From IMG/VR virus record IMGVR_UViG_3300013131_000076, positions 1 through 44,767 of that record: a stretch of 44,767 nt of DNA, one strand, 5' to 3'. The DNA comes from a virus. Position 1 is the stretch's first letter, and the number at the start of each line of letters is the position of its first letter. The position numbers and the translations under genes are program-made. Below, piece by piece: positions 1-7,985 of this stretch. The notes under the pieces are model-generated. The model was not told the origin of the DNA and made no database searches. It saw only the letters and a list, made by a program, of their open reading frames with translations.

Positions 1-27
1 ATCTGTGATTGCAAAATCTATAAACAT
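1..27 (-). CDS. 5' end of a further minus-strand gene, cut by the window edge
   Basis: An ATG at 27-25 opens a frame of nine codons (MFIDFAITD) that runs off the left edge. It starts just after the stop codon of the ClpP-like gene, the same tight junction seen throughout this block, so it is probably the next gene of the operon. Too little is visible to name a product. Confidence 0.45.
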
Positions 28-28
28 T

Positions 29-712
29 TTATTTTTTCATCAAGTTTTTGATATAGTCTATGTTTGGATATTTTTTACTACCTAAAATACCATCTGCAAA
101 ACCATAATCAACAGCTTCTTCTGCTGTAAGAATCCAATCTCGTTTTGTCGCCAATTGAGTAACAATATGTTTTCTAACCATTAATCTTTTCCAGTTTTTT
201 TCTTTACAAATCTTACTATTCATACACTTTTCTGTGAATATATCAATCATCTTCTCGCTTTCTTTTTCGCTCCATTGAACCATGCTCAAGGCCGCTTTGT
301 GTTCATTATCCACACTAATAGAACCATAATGAATAAGAAAATTAGTATTAGGAGTAAGTATCCTAAGATGAGCAGCCTGTAGTAATACAGTGCTGCTGGA
401 TTCTACTTTAGCATTAGCAACAATTATAATTTTGCTTTTACTACTTTTAATAGTATCATATATGCCTAAACAATCTTGCCAATCACCTCCCGGCATATGC
501 ATGTGAACTAATATTGGTTCTAAAGAAAGTAGATTAAGATATCTTATATTTTTTTGAAATACTATTGCTGATCTATAATCCACACCAGATTCATTATCAT
601 CAGAAAAATAAGAATGTAAATATATTTCTCTATTTTCTACATCAATATTATATGAATGTATATCGTTAAGAGAATTATTACTATTATCAATTTTATTTTT
701 GTGACTCGTCAT
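29..712 (-). CDS. ClpP-like serine protease (S14 / head-maturation-protease type)
   Basis: A 227-residue protein with the ClpP fold signature. An MPGG motif lies at about residues 73-76. By eye alignment to E. coli ClpP, the catalytic triad is Ser105 (in VESSSTVLL), His128 (in FLIHYG) and Asp192 (in RDW), followed by the typical EEAVDYGFAD segment. All three catalytic residues are therefore present. ClpP-family proteins in phages act either as prohead proteases or as analogues of the host proteolytic subunit working with ClpX or ClpA. No adjacent capsid or portal gene is visible to decide for the prohead role. The N-terminal 25 residues are Asn/Ser-rich and not conserved with ClpP. The gene overlaps the upstream ORF by 20 bases. 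The family is sure; the role is not. Confidence 0.85.
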   Translation of the reverse strand: MTSHKNKIDNSNNSLNDIHSYNIDVENREIYLHSYFSDDNESGVDYRSAIVFQKNIRYLNLLSLEPILVHMHMPGGDWQDCLGIYDTIKSSKSKIIIVANAKVESSSTVLLQAAHLRILTPNTNFLIHYGSISVDNEHKAALSMVQWSEKESEKMIDIFTEKCMNSKICKEKNWKRLMVRKHIVTQLATKRDWILTAEEAVDYGFADGILGSKKYPNIDYIKNLMKK

Positions 713-1151
713 ACATTAAATTTATATGGTTATATATTATATCGTTAATATTCTTCATTACTTCTGAATCATTAAAACATTTACCAATAGCAATTCTAAA
801 ACGATATCTTGTAAAAATATCTAGTATCTCAATTCCGGGTATATTTTCTAGTATATTCTTAATTTGTTCGGAGATATTAAAATTACTATGACCCAGCCAG
901 AAATTAAAAATTTTACTAGATGCTGTATATTCATTATATGGAATTAAACCCATAGGAGAAGCAATAACTCTTATTGGAGATGAGGTTCTAATTTTAGGTT
1001 GATCTATATTTTCTTCATTATCTTCATCGTGATCAATAAAATCCGAATCTCCTATAGTATTATTATAGTCAGTCCATTTGGCTTCATCCATATCTCCACC
1101 AAAAGGATCATTCCATTTTTCCCATATTATTAATGGTTTAATTCTAGTCAT
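693..1151 (-). CDS. Hypothetical protein, 152 aa
   Basis: I do not recognise this protein. It begins with a Trp-rich segment (IIWEKWNDPFGG), has an acidic Asp/Glu/Asn stretch at about residues 35-50 and a more ordered C-terminal half. It has no membrane segment or metal motif. Its start codon overlaps the upstream gene's stop in a TAATG junction, indicating translational coupling. It lies between the ClpP-like gene and the sigma factor cluster. Confidence 0.7.
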   Translation of the reverse strand: MTRIKPLIIWEKWNDPFGGDMDEAKWTDYNNTIGDSDFIDHDEDNEENIDQPKIRTSSPIRVIASPMGLIPYNEYTASSKIFNFWLGHSNFNISEQIKNILENIPGIEILDIFTRYRFRIAIGKCFNDSEVMKNINDIIYNHINLMYDESQK

Positions 1152-1531
1152 TATTTACCAGAAAAACTAGTTGGTTTTATTACTGGAGAATTGGCACACT
1201 CATCAGATTTTTGTGTTTTTAAACTTGATAAGGTTTTAAGACTAATATCTAAATATGAGGATAAAGCATAACAAAACTGGTGATACTCTGGCCCCCTTTC
1301 AGATAATTCTTCAATGAGATCAGTTAGGTCTGTGTAATAGACCCCGTAGTGCAAAAATATCATTGCTTTAGCAAACTTTTCCGCTCCTTCCAAAGAAGTG
1401 TCATTAATATTGATTTGAATTTTAGGAATAGAAGCATCAGGTTCTATATACAGACTAAAACTATTAATGTGATGATGTTCTTGTTTAGAACCATTCTTCT
1501 TTTCAAAGAATTTAGCAAATATGTTCTTCAT
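1151..1531 (-). CDS. Hypothetical protein, 126 aa
   Basis: Unrecognised. The N-terminus is basic (NIFAKFFEKKNGSKQ). It is followed by a probable beta-rich segment and a helical segment with LTDLIEELSERGPEYHQFCYALSSYL. It overlaps the upstream 131-aa gene by four bases and is coupled to the downstream gene by TAATG, so it belongs to the same transcript. It has no signal peptide or membrane span. Confidence 0.65.
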   Translation of the reverse strand: MKNIFAKFFEKKNGSKQEHHHINSFSLYIEPDASIPKIQININDTSLEGAEKFAKAMIFLHYGVYYTDLTDLIEELSERGPEYHQFCYALSSYLDISLKTLSSLKTQKSDECANSPVIKPTSFSGK

Positions 1532-1923
1532 TGTAGTTTTTGAATTACTTCATAAAGTAGGTTATAATGAATAGAATCAACAATAGAATCCATAGATATC
1601 CAATAACTATTATTGATATTGTTTGTGTATTGAACAAAAAAACCATAAACTAGATCTATTGATTCTGTATTATCTAGTTGAGTTACTGAAATTAATTGCG
1701 GGATTAGATATATATAGTTAGTAATTATATGTTGTTTCAGAGTATCAATGATTTTTTCATTTATATTCAGAATATTATTGCTATAAATAGGTATTTTTGG
1801 AAATATAAGATTTTCTTTATCTAGAGATAGAATCTTGGTTGAATCTATGCTATTGGTATTGTTCTCAAAAGATATAACAACACAATTAGCATTAACCAAG
1901 AATTTATTACTATTTTCAGACAT
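1528..1923 (-). CDS. Hypothetical protein, 131 aa, beside the sigma factor
   Basis: Unrecognised soluble protein, Asn/Ile/Ser-rich, with no catalytic motif I can see. It overlaps the end of the sigma factor gene by eight bases, so the two are probably translated together. A regulatory partner of the sigma factor is possible, but only the position suggests it. Confidence 0.65.
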   Translation of the reverse strand: MSENSNKFLVNANCVVISFENNTNSIDSTKILSLDKENLIFPKIPIYSNNILNINEKIIDTLKQHIITNYIYLIPQLISVTQLDNTESIDLVYGFFVQYTNNINNSYWISMDSIVDSIHYNLLYEVIQKLQ

Positions 1924-2575
1924 TTACAGCATTCCTAATGATATCTATAGCCTTATTCAAGCCCTGTCTCACAGCCTCTCTTGTTATACCATATTTTTGG
2001 CCAATTTTTTCAAAAGTGTATGACTCAAAATAATATAGTCGGATATAGTCTTTTTGTCTATCTGTTAGATAATCTGTTGATAAAAGTTTATCAATAAGAT
2101 CGGTCAAATTCTGTTTATTTTCATTTTCTATAGAAATTTCTTCTGGATCTTTTACCCTAGTGTCTTCTGTTAAATCATGAGCCGATGAACTATCATGGCT
2201 CTCATCTAGCATAAAATCAAGTGAGTATGTTTTTATGTGTTTTTTATTCAGTTTCTTGTTCTTTGTTACTAAAGTTTGAATTGCCCACAACGCACACTGA
2301 TTACGATATGAGTATTTTGTTTTTTTGGTTCCTTTCTCATTTTGGTAATTATCATCCCAACGCCAATCCGCCATCATAATAGCATTAGCCACAGAAGCAA
2401 TAGCATCCTCATCTTTTAGCATTTTTGTTGCTAGACCATTATAAAATTGATTAGCAAATTTTGAAATAGCTTTTTTTGCTAATAATAAATAGGTTTCTAG
2501 ACTATCAAACTCAATCGAATTATGATCCTTGTAGGCAATCTTATGATTACCTACTCCATGTATTTGTAATAGCAT
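1916..2575 (-). CDS. Phage RNA polymerase sigma factor (sigma-70 family, regions 2 and 4)
   Basis: A 219-residue protein. Residues about 55-105 resemble sigma region 2 (SVANAIMMADWRWDDNY, then SYRNQCALWAIQTLV). Residues about 155-215 form region 4: LTDRQKDYIRLYYFESYTFEKIGQKYGITREAVRQ, the helix-turn-helix that contacts the -35 element. Regions 1.1 and 3 are absent or very short, which is typical of phage-encoded and ECF-like sigma factors of about this size. An AGAGGAC ribosome-binding site sits two bases before the ATG. The likely role is to redirect host RNA polymerase to phage promoters, probably middle or late. This fits the lack of host-type promoters in the left 23 kb. Confidence 0.85.
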   Translation of the reverse strand: MLLQIHGVGNHKIAYKDHNSIEFDSLETYLLLAKKAISKFANQFYNGLATKMLKDEDAIASVANAIMMADWRWDDNYQNEKGTKKTKYSYRNQCALWAIQTLVTKNKKLNKKHIKTYSLDFMLDESHDSSSAHDLTEDTRVKDPEEISIENENKQNLTDLIDKLLSTDYLTDRQKDYIRLYYFESYTFEKIGQKYGITREAVRQGLNKAIDIIRNAVNV

Positions 2576-2607
2576 ATGTCCTCTATAATGTGTCCTAAAA
2601 AAAATAA

Positions 2608-3336
2608 TTACTTAGTTAACTTTTTCCACTGTTCTGTATCTGGTCTATCCTTATCTCCTGGTTTAGCGGGTTTGTACCTTTTCCCCATTCTTTCTTTTTT
2701 CTTACGAATATTTTCCCATAAGCCTGGAAGATTTTTTCCTGCTTCTGCTCCTTCTGTATCGGTTTCGCTTTCACCGAACATGAGAAAATTGTGAATGGTC
2801 AGCATGTAATCTTCTGTTACTGCGATTTTACCTTGTAACCAACTTTCTGTCAAGCCTTCTTTTACGGATGGATTGTCTATAGCATCCACTATTGCTTGAG
2901 CGTGTATCGCTATAGATTTGATAGATCCTAGACTCATTTCATAAAAATCATACTTGTACTCCATCAATTCCATCTCTGGACTTTCTTCTTCCATATCCTC
3001 AACCTCTGTAAAATCACCATCTTCTGCTTTAGTTGTAATACCTAATTGATCTTTTGTGGCTTTCGGTAAGGCAGCAACAAACTCTGGACCTTTACGCTTA
3101 GCCATATTATATAACTTTTTTAGAAATGCATCATAAGTCATTGGGCCTTTCATGCGACCAAAATTACTAATAGCATCTGGTATATCTGCTGGTGTTACAA
3201 TTGGAAAAGATCGTGTTTCAGGAAAAAGGAAATCGCTATCTTTGAGTTCACTACGTTTTTTTCCCTTATAAGTCTTTTGAGCGGCGCTAACGAGTTCGTC
3301 ATTAACTGCATTTAAAATATCATTTATACGATCCAT
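2608..3336 (-). CDS. Hypothetical protein with a LPETRSFPI-type substrate/fibre-associated motif, 242 aa
   Basis: Soluble protein of unknown function. Residues about 30-100 contain LKDSDFLFPETRSFPIVTPA followed by DIPDAISNFGRMKG and a helical segment ending in FVAALP. This resembles a short domain found C-terminally in phage structural and prohead-protease-like proteins (DUF6582-like, from memory). An acidic linker follows at about 105-125. The C-terminus is strongly basic (IRKKKERMGKRYKPAKPGDKD). It overlaps the PAP2 phosphatase gene by 17 bases. A structural or assembly role is a guess from the motif. Confidence 0.7.
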   Translation of the reverse strand: MDRINDILNAVNDELVSAAQKTYKGKKRSELKDSDFLFPETRSFPIVTPADIPDAISNFGRMKGPMTYDAFLKKLYNMAKRKGPEFVAALPKATKDQLGITTKAEDGDFTEVEDMEEESPEMELMEYKYDFYEMSLGSIKSIAIHAQAIVDAIDNPSVKEGLTESWLQGKIAVTEDYMLTIHNFLMFGESETDTEGAEAGKNLPGLWENIRKKKERMGKRYKPAKPGDKDRPDTEQWKKLTK

Positions 3337-4009
3337 TATATTGCCTCTTTAATCTAGGATGTAAAACCTTAAAAAGATAATCACTTAAAAGTATACCAGC
3401 ATCACAATCCGATTGATAGTGAACCCCTTGCATAATTCTTGATTTGGTTGTTTCTCCAACTATTTGTGATAATAAATATTTATATTGAGGATACATATCG
3501 GCTAAAATATTAGCACCAAGATTAGTATACACCACATGGCCAGAAGGATATGATGGGGTGTGGTGAGTTTTTGTTTGTATAACATCAATATCCAAATTAT
3601 AAATTTGGGCCAAATTATATGGTCTAATTCTATTAAAGTAGAATTTAGTGTTAAAAATAAAGGGCTTTACAATATTGTAAAATTCTTTGAAATAATTGAA
3701 TGGAAACTGTATCCCGAGTTTATCTACTAAATTATATATAAGATAATTAGGACTATCGTCTATATCATAGATAAGTTTAATACTGTCTGTGGAACGATTG
3801 TGTGTCTGCTTAACAACATAATTAAGTTCTCTAAATGTGGATGAACTAGAGTTCAATAAAGGAGGATCTAATATGTTCTTCCATTCGATATCTTTGGCAA
3901 TATCGGGAATAGTATATTCTATATTGTAGTCAACATAAACTAGACTATCAATATCTTTAGAAATATATATTTGATTAATTTCTGATAATATTTTATAGTG
4001 GCGATCCAT
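3320..4009 (-). CDS. PAP2-superfamily acid phosphatase
   Basis: A 229-residue protein with all three signature motifs of PAP2/vanadium-haloperoxidase-like phosphatases. These are K122-x6-R129-P130, P155-S-G-H158, and S190-R191-x3-G-x-H197-x3-D201. The two histidines and the flanking Lys/Arg residues form the phosphate pocket, so the protein should be an active phosphomonoesterase or lipid phosphatase. I see no clear signal peptide or transmembrane helices, which points to a soluble class A-like enzyme acting on small phosphorylated substrates. It lies between the 242-aa gene and the bacterioferritin-like gene, with single-base or short overlaps on both sides. The substrate is unknown. Confidence 0.85.
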   Translation of the reverse strand: MDRHYKILSEINQIYISKDIDSLVYVDYNIEYTIPDIAKDIEWKNILDPPLLNSSSSTFRELNYVVKQTHNRSTDSIKLIYDIDDSPNYLIYNLVDKLGIQFPFNYFKEFYNIVKPFIFNTKFYFNRIRPYNLAQIYNLDIDVIQTKTHHTPSYPSGHVVYTNLGANILADMYPQYKYLLSQIVGETTKSRIMQGVHYQSDCDAGILLSDYLFKVLHPRLKRQYNGSYK

Positions 4010-4545
4010 TATACTTGAATGCTAAGGAAATTATCTAATCCCATTTGTTCAATTAGTTTTAGATAAGACTCATATAATACAATTCCGTCTTCACTCCCTT
4101 GAAGTAGTGGTATCATTATATTTGCTGTCATTTCATCTCCAACTGCTCTCGCAGCAACAATTGTTTCTCTTTCAGCAGCAGAGGCTTCTCTGACAGAATT
4201 AAGATTATATTGAATCAGAGCAACCATATCGTGTCTTGTCCAACTTGGGGCAGAGATGGTTAGGGGTTGATAATCCACATCGAAAAATTCTAGTCTTTTT
4301 ACATTTTCCATAGCGTGTTGATGTTCTTGTTCAGCATCGGCTTTGATTATATCTGCTAATTTTTTGTAACCCCATCTTTCTAGATGAATAGCCTGGGCAG
4401 TTAATACGGTTGTTTGTTGCCAATGAATATTTAATGATTTCTTTAGGCATTCAATAACAGTATTACTAGAATAACCATCAATATTTTGGGCTTTACTTTG
4501 CATTTTAACCTCTGATTGCTTTAATAAATCATTAATAGTTGTCAT
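4009..4545 (-). CDS. Bacterioferritin-like four-helix protein with altered ferroxidase site
   Basis: A 178-residue ferritin-like protein. The C-terminus IEQMGLDNFLSIQV closely matches the end of bacterioferritin, and the helix A end LERWGYKKLADI and helix B segment AEQEHQHAMENVKRLEFFD also match. By eye alignment to E. coli Bfr, the E51/H54 pair is kept (E72, H75). E18 becomes His41, E94 aligns to Val, E127 becomes Ser151 and H130 becomes Gly154. The haem-ligand Met52 is Gln73. The dinuclear iron site and haem site therefore look lost. About 22 extra residues precede helix A. Possible roles are a structural cage or decoration protein, or a dominant partner of host bacterioferritin. Confidence 0.8.
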   Translation of the reverse strand: MTTINDLLKQSEVKMQSKAQNIDGYSSNTVIECLKKSLNIHWQQTTVLTAQAIHLERWGYKKLADIIKADAEQEHQHAMENVKRLEFFDVDYQPLTISAPSWTRHDMVALIQYNLNSVREASAAERETIVAARAVGDEMTANIMIPLLQGSEDGIVLYESYLKLIEQMGLDNFLSIQV

Positions 4546-4559
4546 GATCTCTCCTTATA

Positions 4560-5228
4560 TTACCATGCTTTGCAAGACCAGTATCTTGCTTTCCATTTTG
4601 GACCAGGATTAGCACAATTATGTCTTGCCCTAAATGAACGTCTTCTTTCTGGAATATTTTTTTTGATTTTCATATTCGGATCACCAAAATTTACTTTAAC
4701 AATATTTCCTTTTTCATTTTTTACATAAACGCTAAATTTCTTAGGGCCGTCTGGAGTTCTAAATGGTTTGTTCAGGGTTACTTTTCTACCCTGATATTCA
4801 GAGGCCCTACCTTGATAAACTAAATATCTTTCATTTTTCTTATAATTACCTAGTCTGTCAAAATAGAACAATTCAAAAGTTTTTGGATCCATGTAAGTGA
4901 ATTTGGCATCGCTATCTAGATCTGATAAATCTATTATCTCTACTTCTTCTTCGGTATCTATGTACTGATTGCTTTCTGGAATAATAATATTTGATGCAGT
5001 TACCTCTTCAACAGAGCCACAATCGTCACAATCTTCGAAAGCAATAGAAAAACCTAAAATATCTAACACATGATCCAGTAAAGAATTTTTAGACTTACGG
5101 GTTTGTCCAATACAGATTGCAACTCTTTGCTTTGAATCTGGATATTCTTTTTTCATAGTTTCGTTTCCCATGCAACGAGAAACAAATTTTTTCTTATCTT
5201 CATTTTTTTCTGGATTAGGAATTGGCAT
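4560..5228 (-). CDS. Probable structural/assembly protein with FRARH...WSCKxW C-terminal motif
   Basis: A 222-residue protein. The N-terminus (PIPNPEKNEDKKKFVSRCMGN, then YPDSKQRVAICIGQ) is a module commonly seen at the start of phage capsid-associated and maturation-protease proteins. The centre is acidic. The C-terminal 40 residues contain NFGDPNMKIKKN, RRRSFRARHNCANPGPKWKARYWSCKAW, a Cys/Trp/Arg-rich motif I recall from phage virion proteins. It overlaps the glycosyltransferase gene end by 14 bases. Function is inferred only from these motifs. Confidence 0.7.
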   Translation of the reverse strand: MPIPNPEKNEDKKKFVSRCMGNETMKKEYPDSKQRVAICIGQTRKSKNSLLDHVLDILGFSIAFEDCDDCGSVEEVTASNIIIPESNQYIDTEEEVEIIDLSDLDSDAKFTYMDPKTFELFYFDRLGNYKKNERYLVYQGRASEYQGRKVTLNKPFRTPDGPKKFSVYVKNEKGNIVKVNFGDPNMKIKKNIPERRRSFRARHNCANPGPKWKARYWSCKAW

Positions 5229-6300
5229 GATAGCTATTATTTAGTAATAAGGTTTCGTTAATAATATTAGCAGTATTAGTCCAGCTATATTTCTGTGCTG
5301 TAGCTAATCCTCCTGGATTTGATCTGATGTTATTCTGATACACATATTTCATATAATGCACAGTTTGTTCTAGTTGATCGTCTCCCAATTTGGCCCAATT
5401 ACCTTGACCAAAAAACCATTTTCCATCATTAGCTGGTTCTGTTTCATCAACAGAAATTAAAAAAGCATTATTATCATTACAATATTCTGTATGAGCAGAA
5501 TAGAAGGTCGTGATGATTGGTTTATCTAAAGCCATACTTTCCAGAATTTCATTGTTCCAGCCCTCTGCTCTAGATAGGAAAACACCACAATCGCACCTAT
5601 ATATAAATTCAGCCAAATGATATTGTGTGGGTAGTTTACTATATACTTTAATTTTATCTTTTAGTTTAGATTGTTCTACCAAATTTAGCCACTGATTAGT
5701 TTCTTCATCGTTCAAAAATGGGTTGTGAGGCAATAACCATAATTCTACATCGTCCTGTTCATTAAACGATAAATCAAAAGCCTTTATTAGGAGATCGTGA
5801 CCTTTTCTTAGTTCCCATTTACCAATATGAAAAAATATATACTTATTATTATTGAATCTAATTTTTGGTGGACTATTAAAGATTGTCAAATCAACCGCTA
5901 AAGGAGACACATAAATCGGAGTGTTTATACCGTTGTTCTCTAGTATTGTTTTACCCCATGTCGATGCTGTAAAAATAAAATCAGGATATTTTAAATGATG
6001 TTTTTCTCTATCTGTAAAAGTATCCAGTTCGAAAAATGGAAACGCATAATAATGCCCCTTACCTATTCTGGAAGCAAGATCATGTTGGTGCCATATTTTT
6101 AAACACGGGGCATCATAATCGAATTCGCTACTATTTTTCAGATAATTTTGTACAATAGACTTATCTGTTTCTGAATTAACTTCGACATTTGTTCCTATGG
6201 GGAATAATGCTATATTATTATTGAGATTCTTCATAATGTTTAGTGAAGTAATCCCATACCCAGTACTATTAATTGGACAATTTAAATTAAGATTTTTCAT
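5215..6300 (-). CDS. Glycosyltransferase family 4-type (GT-B fold)
   Basis: A 361-residue GT-B glycosyltransferase. The C-terminal donor-binding domain shows FFHIGKWELRKGHDLLIKAF, VYSKLPTQYHLAEFIYRCDCGVFLSRAEGWNNEILESMALDKPII. The EGWNNEILE segment corresponds to the nucleotide-sugar E-x7-E motif of GT4 enzymes. I chose the ATG at 6300 (MKNLNLNCPINSTGYG) rather than 6351, because the earlier start would overlap the GMP reductase by 65 bases and adds sequence unlike a GT N-terminus. It probably transfers a nucleotide-activated sugar in the surface-glycan block; the acceptor is unknown. Confidence 0.88.
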   Translation of the reverse strand: MKNLNLNCPINSTGYGITSLNIMKNLNNNIALFPIGTNVEVNSETDKSIVQNYLKNSSEFDYDAPCLKIWHQHDLASRIGKGHYYAFPFFELDTFTDREKHHLKYPDFIFTASTWGKTILENNGINTPIYVSPLAVDLTIFNSPPKIRFNNNKYIFFHIGKWELRKGHDLLIKAFDLSFNEQDDVELWLLPHNPFLNDEETNQWLNLVEQSKLKDKIKVYSKLPTQYHLAEFIYRCDCGVFLSRAEGWNNEILESMALDKPIITTFYSAHTEYCNDNNAFLISVDETEPANDGKWFFGQGNWAKLGDDQLEQTVHYMKYVYQNNIRSNPGGLATAQKYSWTNTANIINETLLLNNSYHANS

Positions 6301-7390
6301 ATATTTTATTGTGAGTGTTGTTAACTTGAATGAATGTTGTTTTTTTACCAAAGTCTTTAATTTTATTTGCTCCTATGTATGTACAAGCGCTACGAATGCC
6401 ACCATAAATATCTTGTATAATTTCTGATACTAATCCTTTGTATGGTACAATAACAGATTTACCTTCTGCTGTTCTATAATTTGCAACTCCATCATGGTGT
6501 TTATCCATAGCGTCTTTACTACTCATTCCATAGTATTTTAAGGATATCTTTCGCTTTATATTATTATCTTGAGGATCTATTGGTTGCCAAGTTCCTAGAC
6601 TAGTTTTATATTCATAAAACCATTCTCCTTCACATTCGTCGCATCCTGCAAACATACTTCCTAACATTACAAAATCACTATTCGCTCCAAACGCTTTACA
6701 AACATCTCCAACGGTTTTGCATCCTCCATCGCTGCAAATGTGTCCACCAAGACCATGAGCAGCGTCCGTACATTCCATCACAGCGCTCAGTTGAGGATAT
6801 CCCACGCCCGTTTTTAAACGAGTGGTGCATACGCTACCTGACCCTATACCAACCTTGACTATATCGGCCTTGCCGTGAATAATAAGTTCTTCCACCATTT
6901 CAGGCGTTACCACATTTCCTGCCATTATAATAATTTCTGGAAATAGTTTGCGAATATGTGCGGCTGTTTTCACAAATTGTTCGGTATATCCATTTGCAAC
7001 ATCCAAACACACATTGGGAATATAGCCTCTGCTAAGTTCTACGGTTTTAAAAACACGCTCTAGTTTTTCTATATCTTTTTTGGATGTGCCTGTTGAATAC
7101 CAAATATAATCAGTTCGTTTAAGAAATAAATTAACTAATACGTCTTCATCATAGTGTTTGTGTAAGCACGTTATCGCTTTATGAACCAATAATGATTGCG
7201 CCATATTAATGGTTCCAACAGTATCCATGTTGGCCGCAATGATTGGAACACAACTTAATTCTCGGGGACTATGAACAAATCTGAATGAACGATGTAAATC
7301 AACTTCTGATCGACTCTTTAATACTGAGCGCTTTGGTCGAATCAAAACATCATCAAAATCTAACTTAATTTCATTAATTATTTTTTGCAT
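6287..7390 (-). CDS. guaC: GMP reductase
   Basis: A 367-residue (beta/alpha)8 enzyme converting GMP to IMP with NADPH. It is close to the length of E. coli GuaC (347 aa). The active-site loop GSGSVCTTR carries the catalytic Cys188. It is followed by the GMP-reductase-type segment TGVGYPQLSAVMECTDAAHGLGGHICSDGGC and by FVMLGSMFAGCDECEG. N-terminal LDFDDVLIRPKRS and ANMDTVG also match the IMPDH/GMPR family. GMPR rather than IMPDH is indicated by the VGYPQLSAV segment and the absence of CBS domains. It overlaps the 179-aa deoxyribosyltransferase-like gene by 17 bases, pairing two purine or nucleoside enzymes. Confidence 0.95.
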   Translation of the reverse strand: MQKIINEIKLDFDDVLIRPKRSVLKSRSEVDLHRSFRFVHSPRELSCVPIIAANMDTVGTINMAQSLLVHKAITCLHKHYDEDVLVNLFLKRTDYIWYSTGTSKKDIEKLERVFKTVELSRGYIPNVCLDVANGYTEQFVKTAAHIRKLFPEIIIMAGNVVTPEMVEELIIHGKADIVKVGIGSGSVCTTRLKTGVGYPQLSAVMECTDAAHGLGGHICSDGGCKTVGDVCKAFGANSDFVMLGSMFAGCDECEGEWFYEYKTSLGTWQPIDPQDNNIKRKISLKYYGMSSKDAMDKHHDGVANYRTAEGKSVIVPYKGLVSEIIQDIYGGIRSACTYIGANKIKDFGKKTTFIQVNNTHNKIYEKS

Positions 7391-7913
7391 TGAAGAAATA
7401 CCATCTATTGTGAGAATTTATTTCTGACCATGAATTAATATGTATTACATACTCTTTGACTTGATCCCACGAAGAAAATATCATTTCATGAGGAATAGTT
7501 CCAAATAGCCAATCTGGAGCGTGTTGCTTACCCTGCACCATATGTATGATAATAGGTTTTTTCTGTCTATTTGCCCAAAAAATTTCTTCGTATGTGCCAC
7601 ACGGATGAATATCTAGATCTAAATTAACTATTAAAAAATCACTAATATCTACGAGTCTTAAGTCTACGGATCGTATAACTTTCATTAACTGGGACAGTTC
7701 ATCATAGTTTTTTTCTAGTTTGAGTTTGATCTTGTGTTTATGGGTTTGTTCATCTTCTTGACCAACAATAGTAGGTTTTTTAATAGGATTGAAAACAATG
7801 ACTCCTAAATCTTGTAAGAATGGAGTAATATCATCTCTCCATCCACTCCCCCTATCATGAACACGATCCATAGCGCCAGCTAAATAGACTCTTTGATTTT
7901 TTAAACGATTCAT
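7374..7913 (-). CDS. Nucleoside 2-deoxyribosyltransferase-like protein
   Basis: A 179-residue protein of the nucleoside 2-deoxyribosyltransferase/DUF4406-like fold. The N-terminal strand RVYLAGAM is followed by GWRDDITPFLQDLGVIVFNPIKK. A second motif is SDFLIVNLDLDIHPCGTYEEIFWANRQKKPIII, where the CGTYEEI glutamate aligns with the catalytic Glu region of the family. The family exchanges bases on deoxynucleosides or cleaves nucleoside monophosphates. The neighbouring GMP reductase supports a role in purine or modified-nucleotide metabolism. Substrate unknown. Confidence 0.8.
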   Translation of the reverse strand: MNRLKNQRVYLAGAMDRVHDRGSGWRDDITPFLQDLGVIVFNPIKKPTIVGQEDEQTHKHKIKLKLEKNYDELSQLMKVIRSVDLRLVDISDFLIVNLDLDIHPCGTYEEIFWANRQKKPIIIHMVQGKQHAPDWLFGTIPHEMIFSSWDQVKEYVIHINSWSEINSHNRWYFFNAKNN

Positions 7914-7916
7914 ATT

Positions 7917-7985
7917 TTACTTGTTAATCTGTGCCAAACCATTAAAGATACCAACTATTATAGCTAAAGCAACTAGAATTGTCAT
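7917..7985 (-). CDS. Possible 22-aa hydrophobic peptide
   Basis: A short frame (MTILVALAIIVGIFNGLAQINK) fills the gap between two longer genes. Its ATG overlaps the TGA stop of the upstream glycosyltransferase (ATGA), the coupling style used all over this window. It is essentially one membrane helix. It could be a real single-span micropeptide or chance; length alone cannot decide. Confidence 0.3.
   Translation of the reverse strand: MTILVALAIIVGIFNGLAQINK

Noticed and set aside
3470-3485. T4-type late promoter TATAAATA
   Set aside because: The match is inside a coding gene in very AT-rich sequence, and no such motif recurs upstream of the left-half operons.
4560-5228. Head maturation protease call for the FRARH protein
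   Set aside because: It shares the N-terminal module of such proteins but has no visible catalytic triad.
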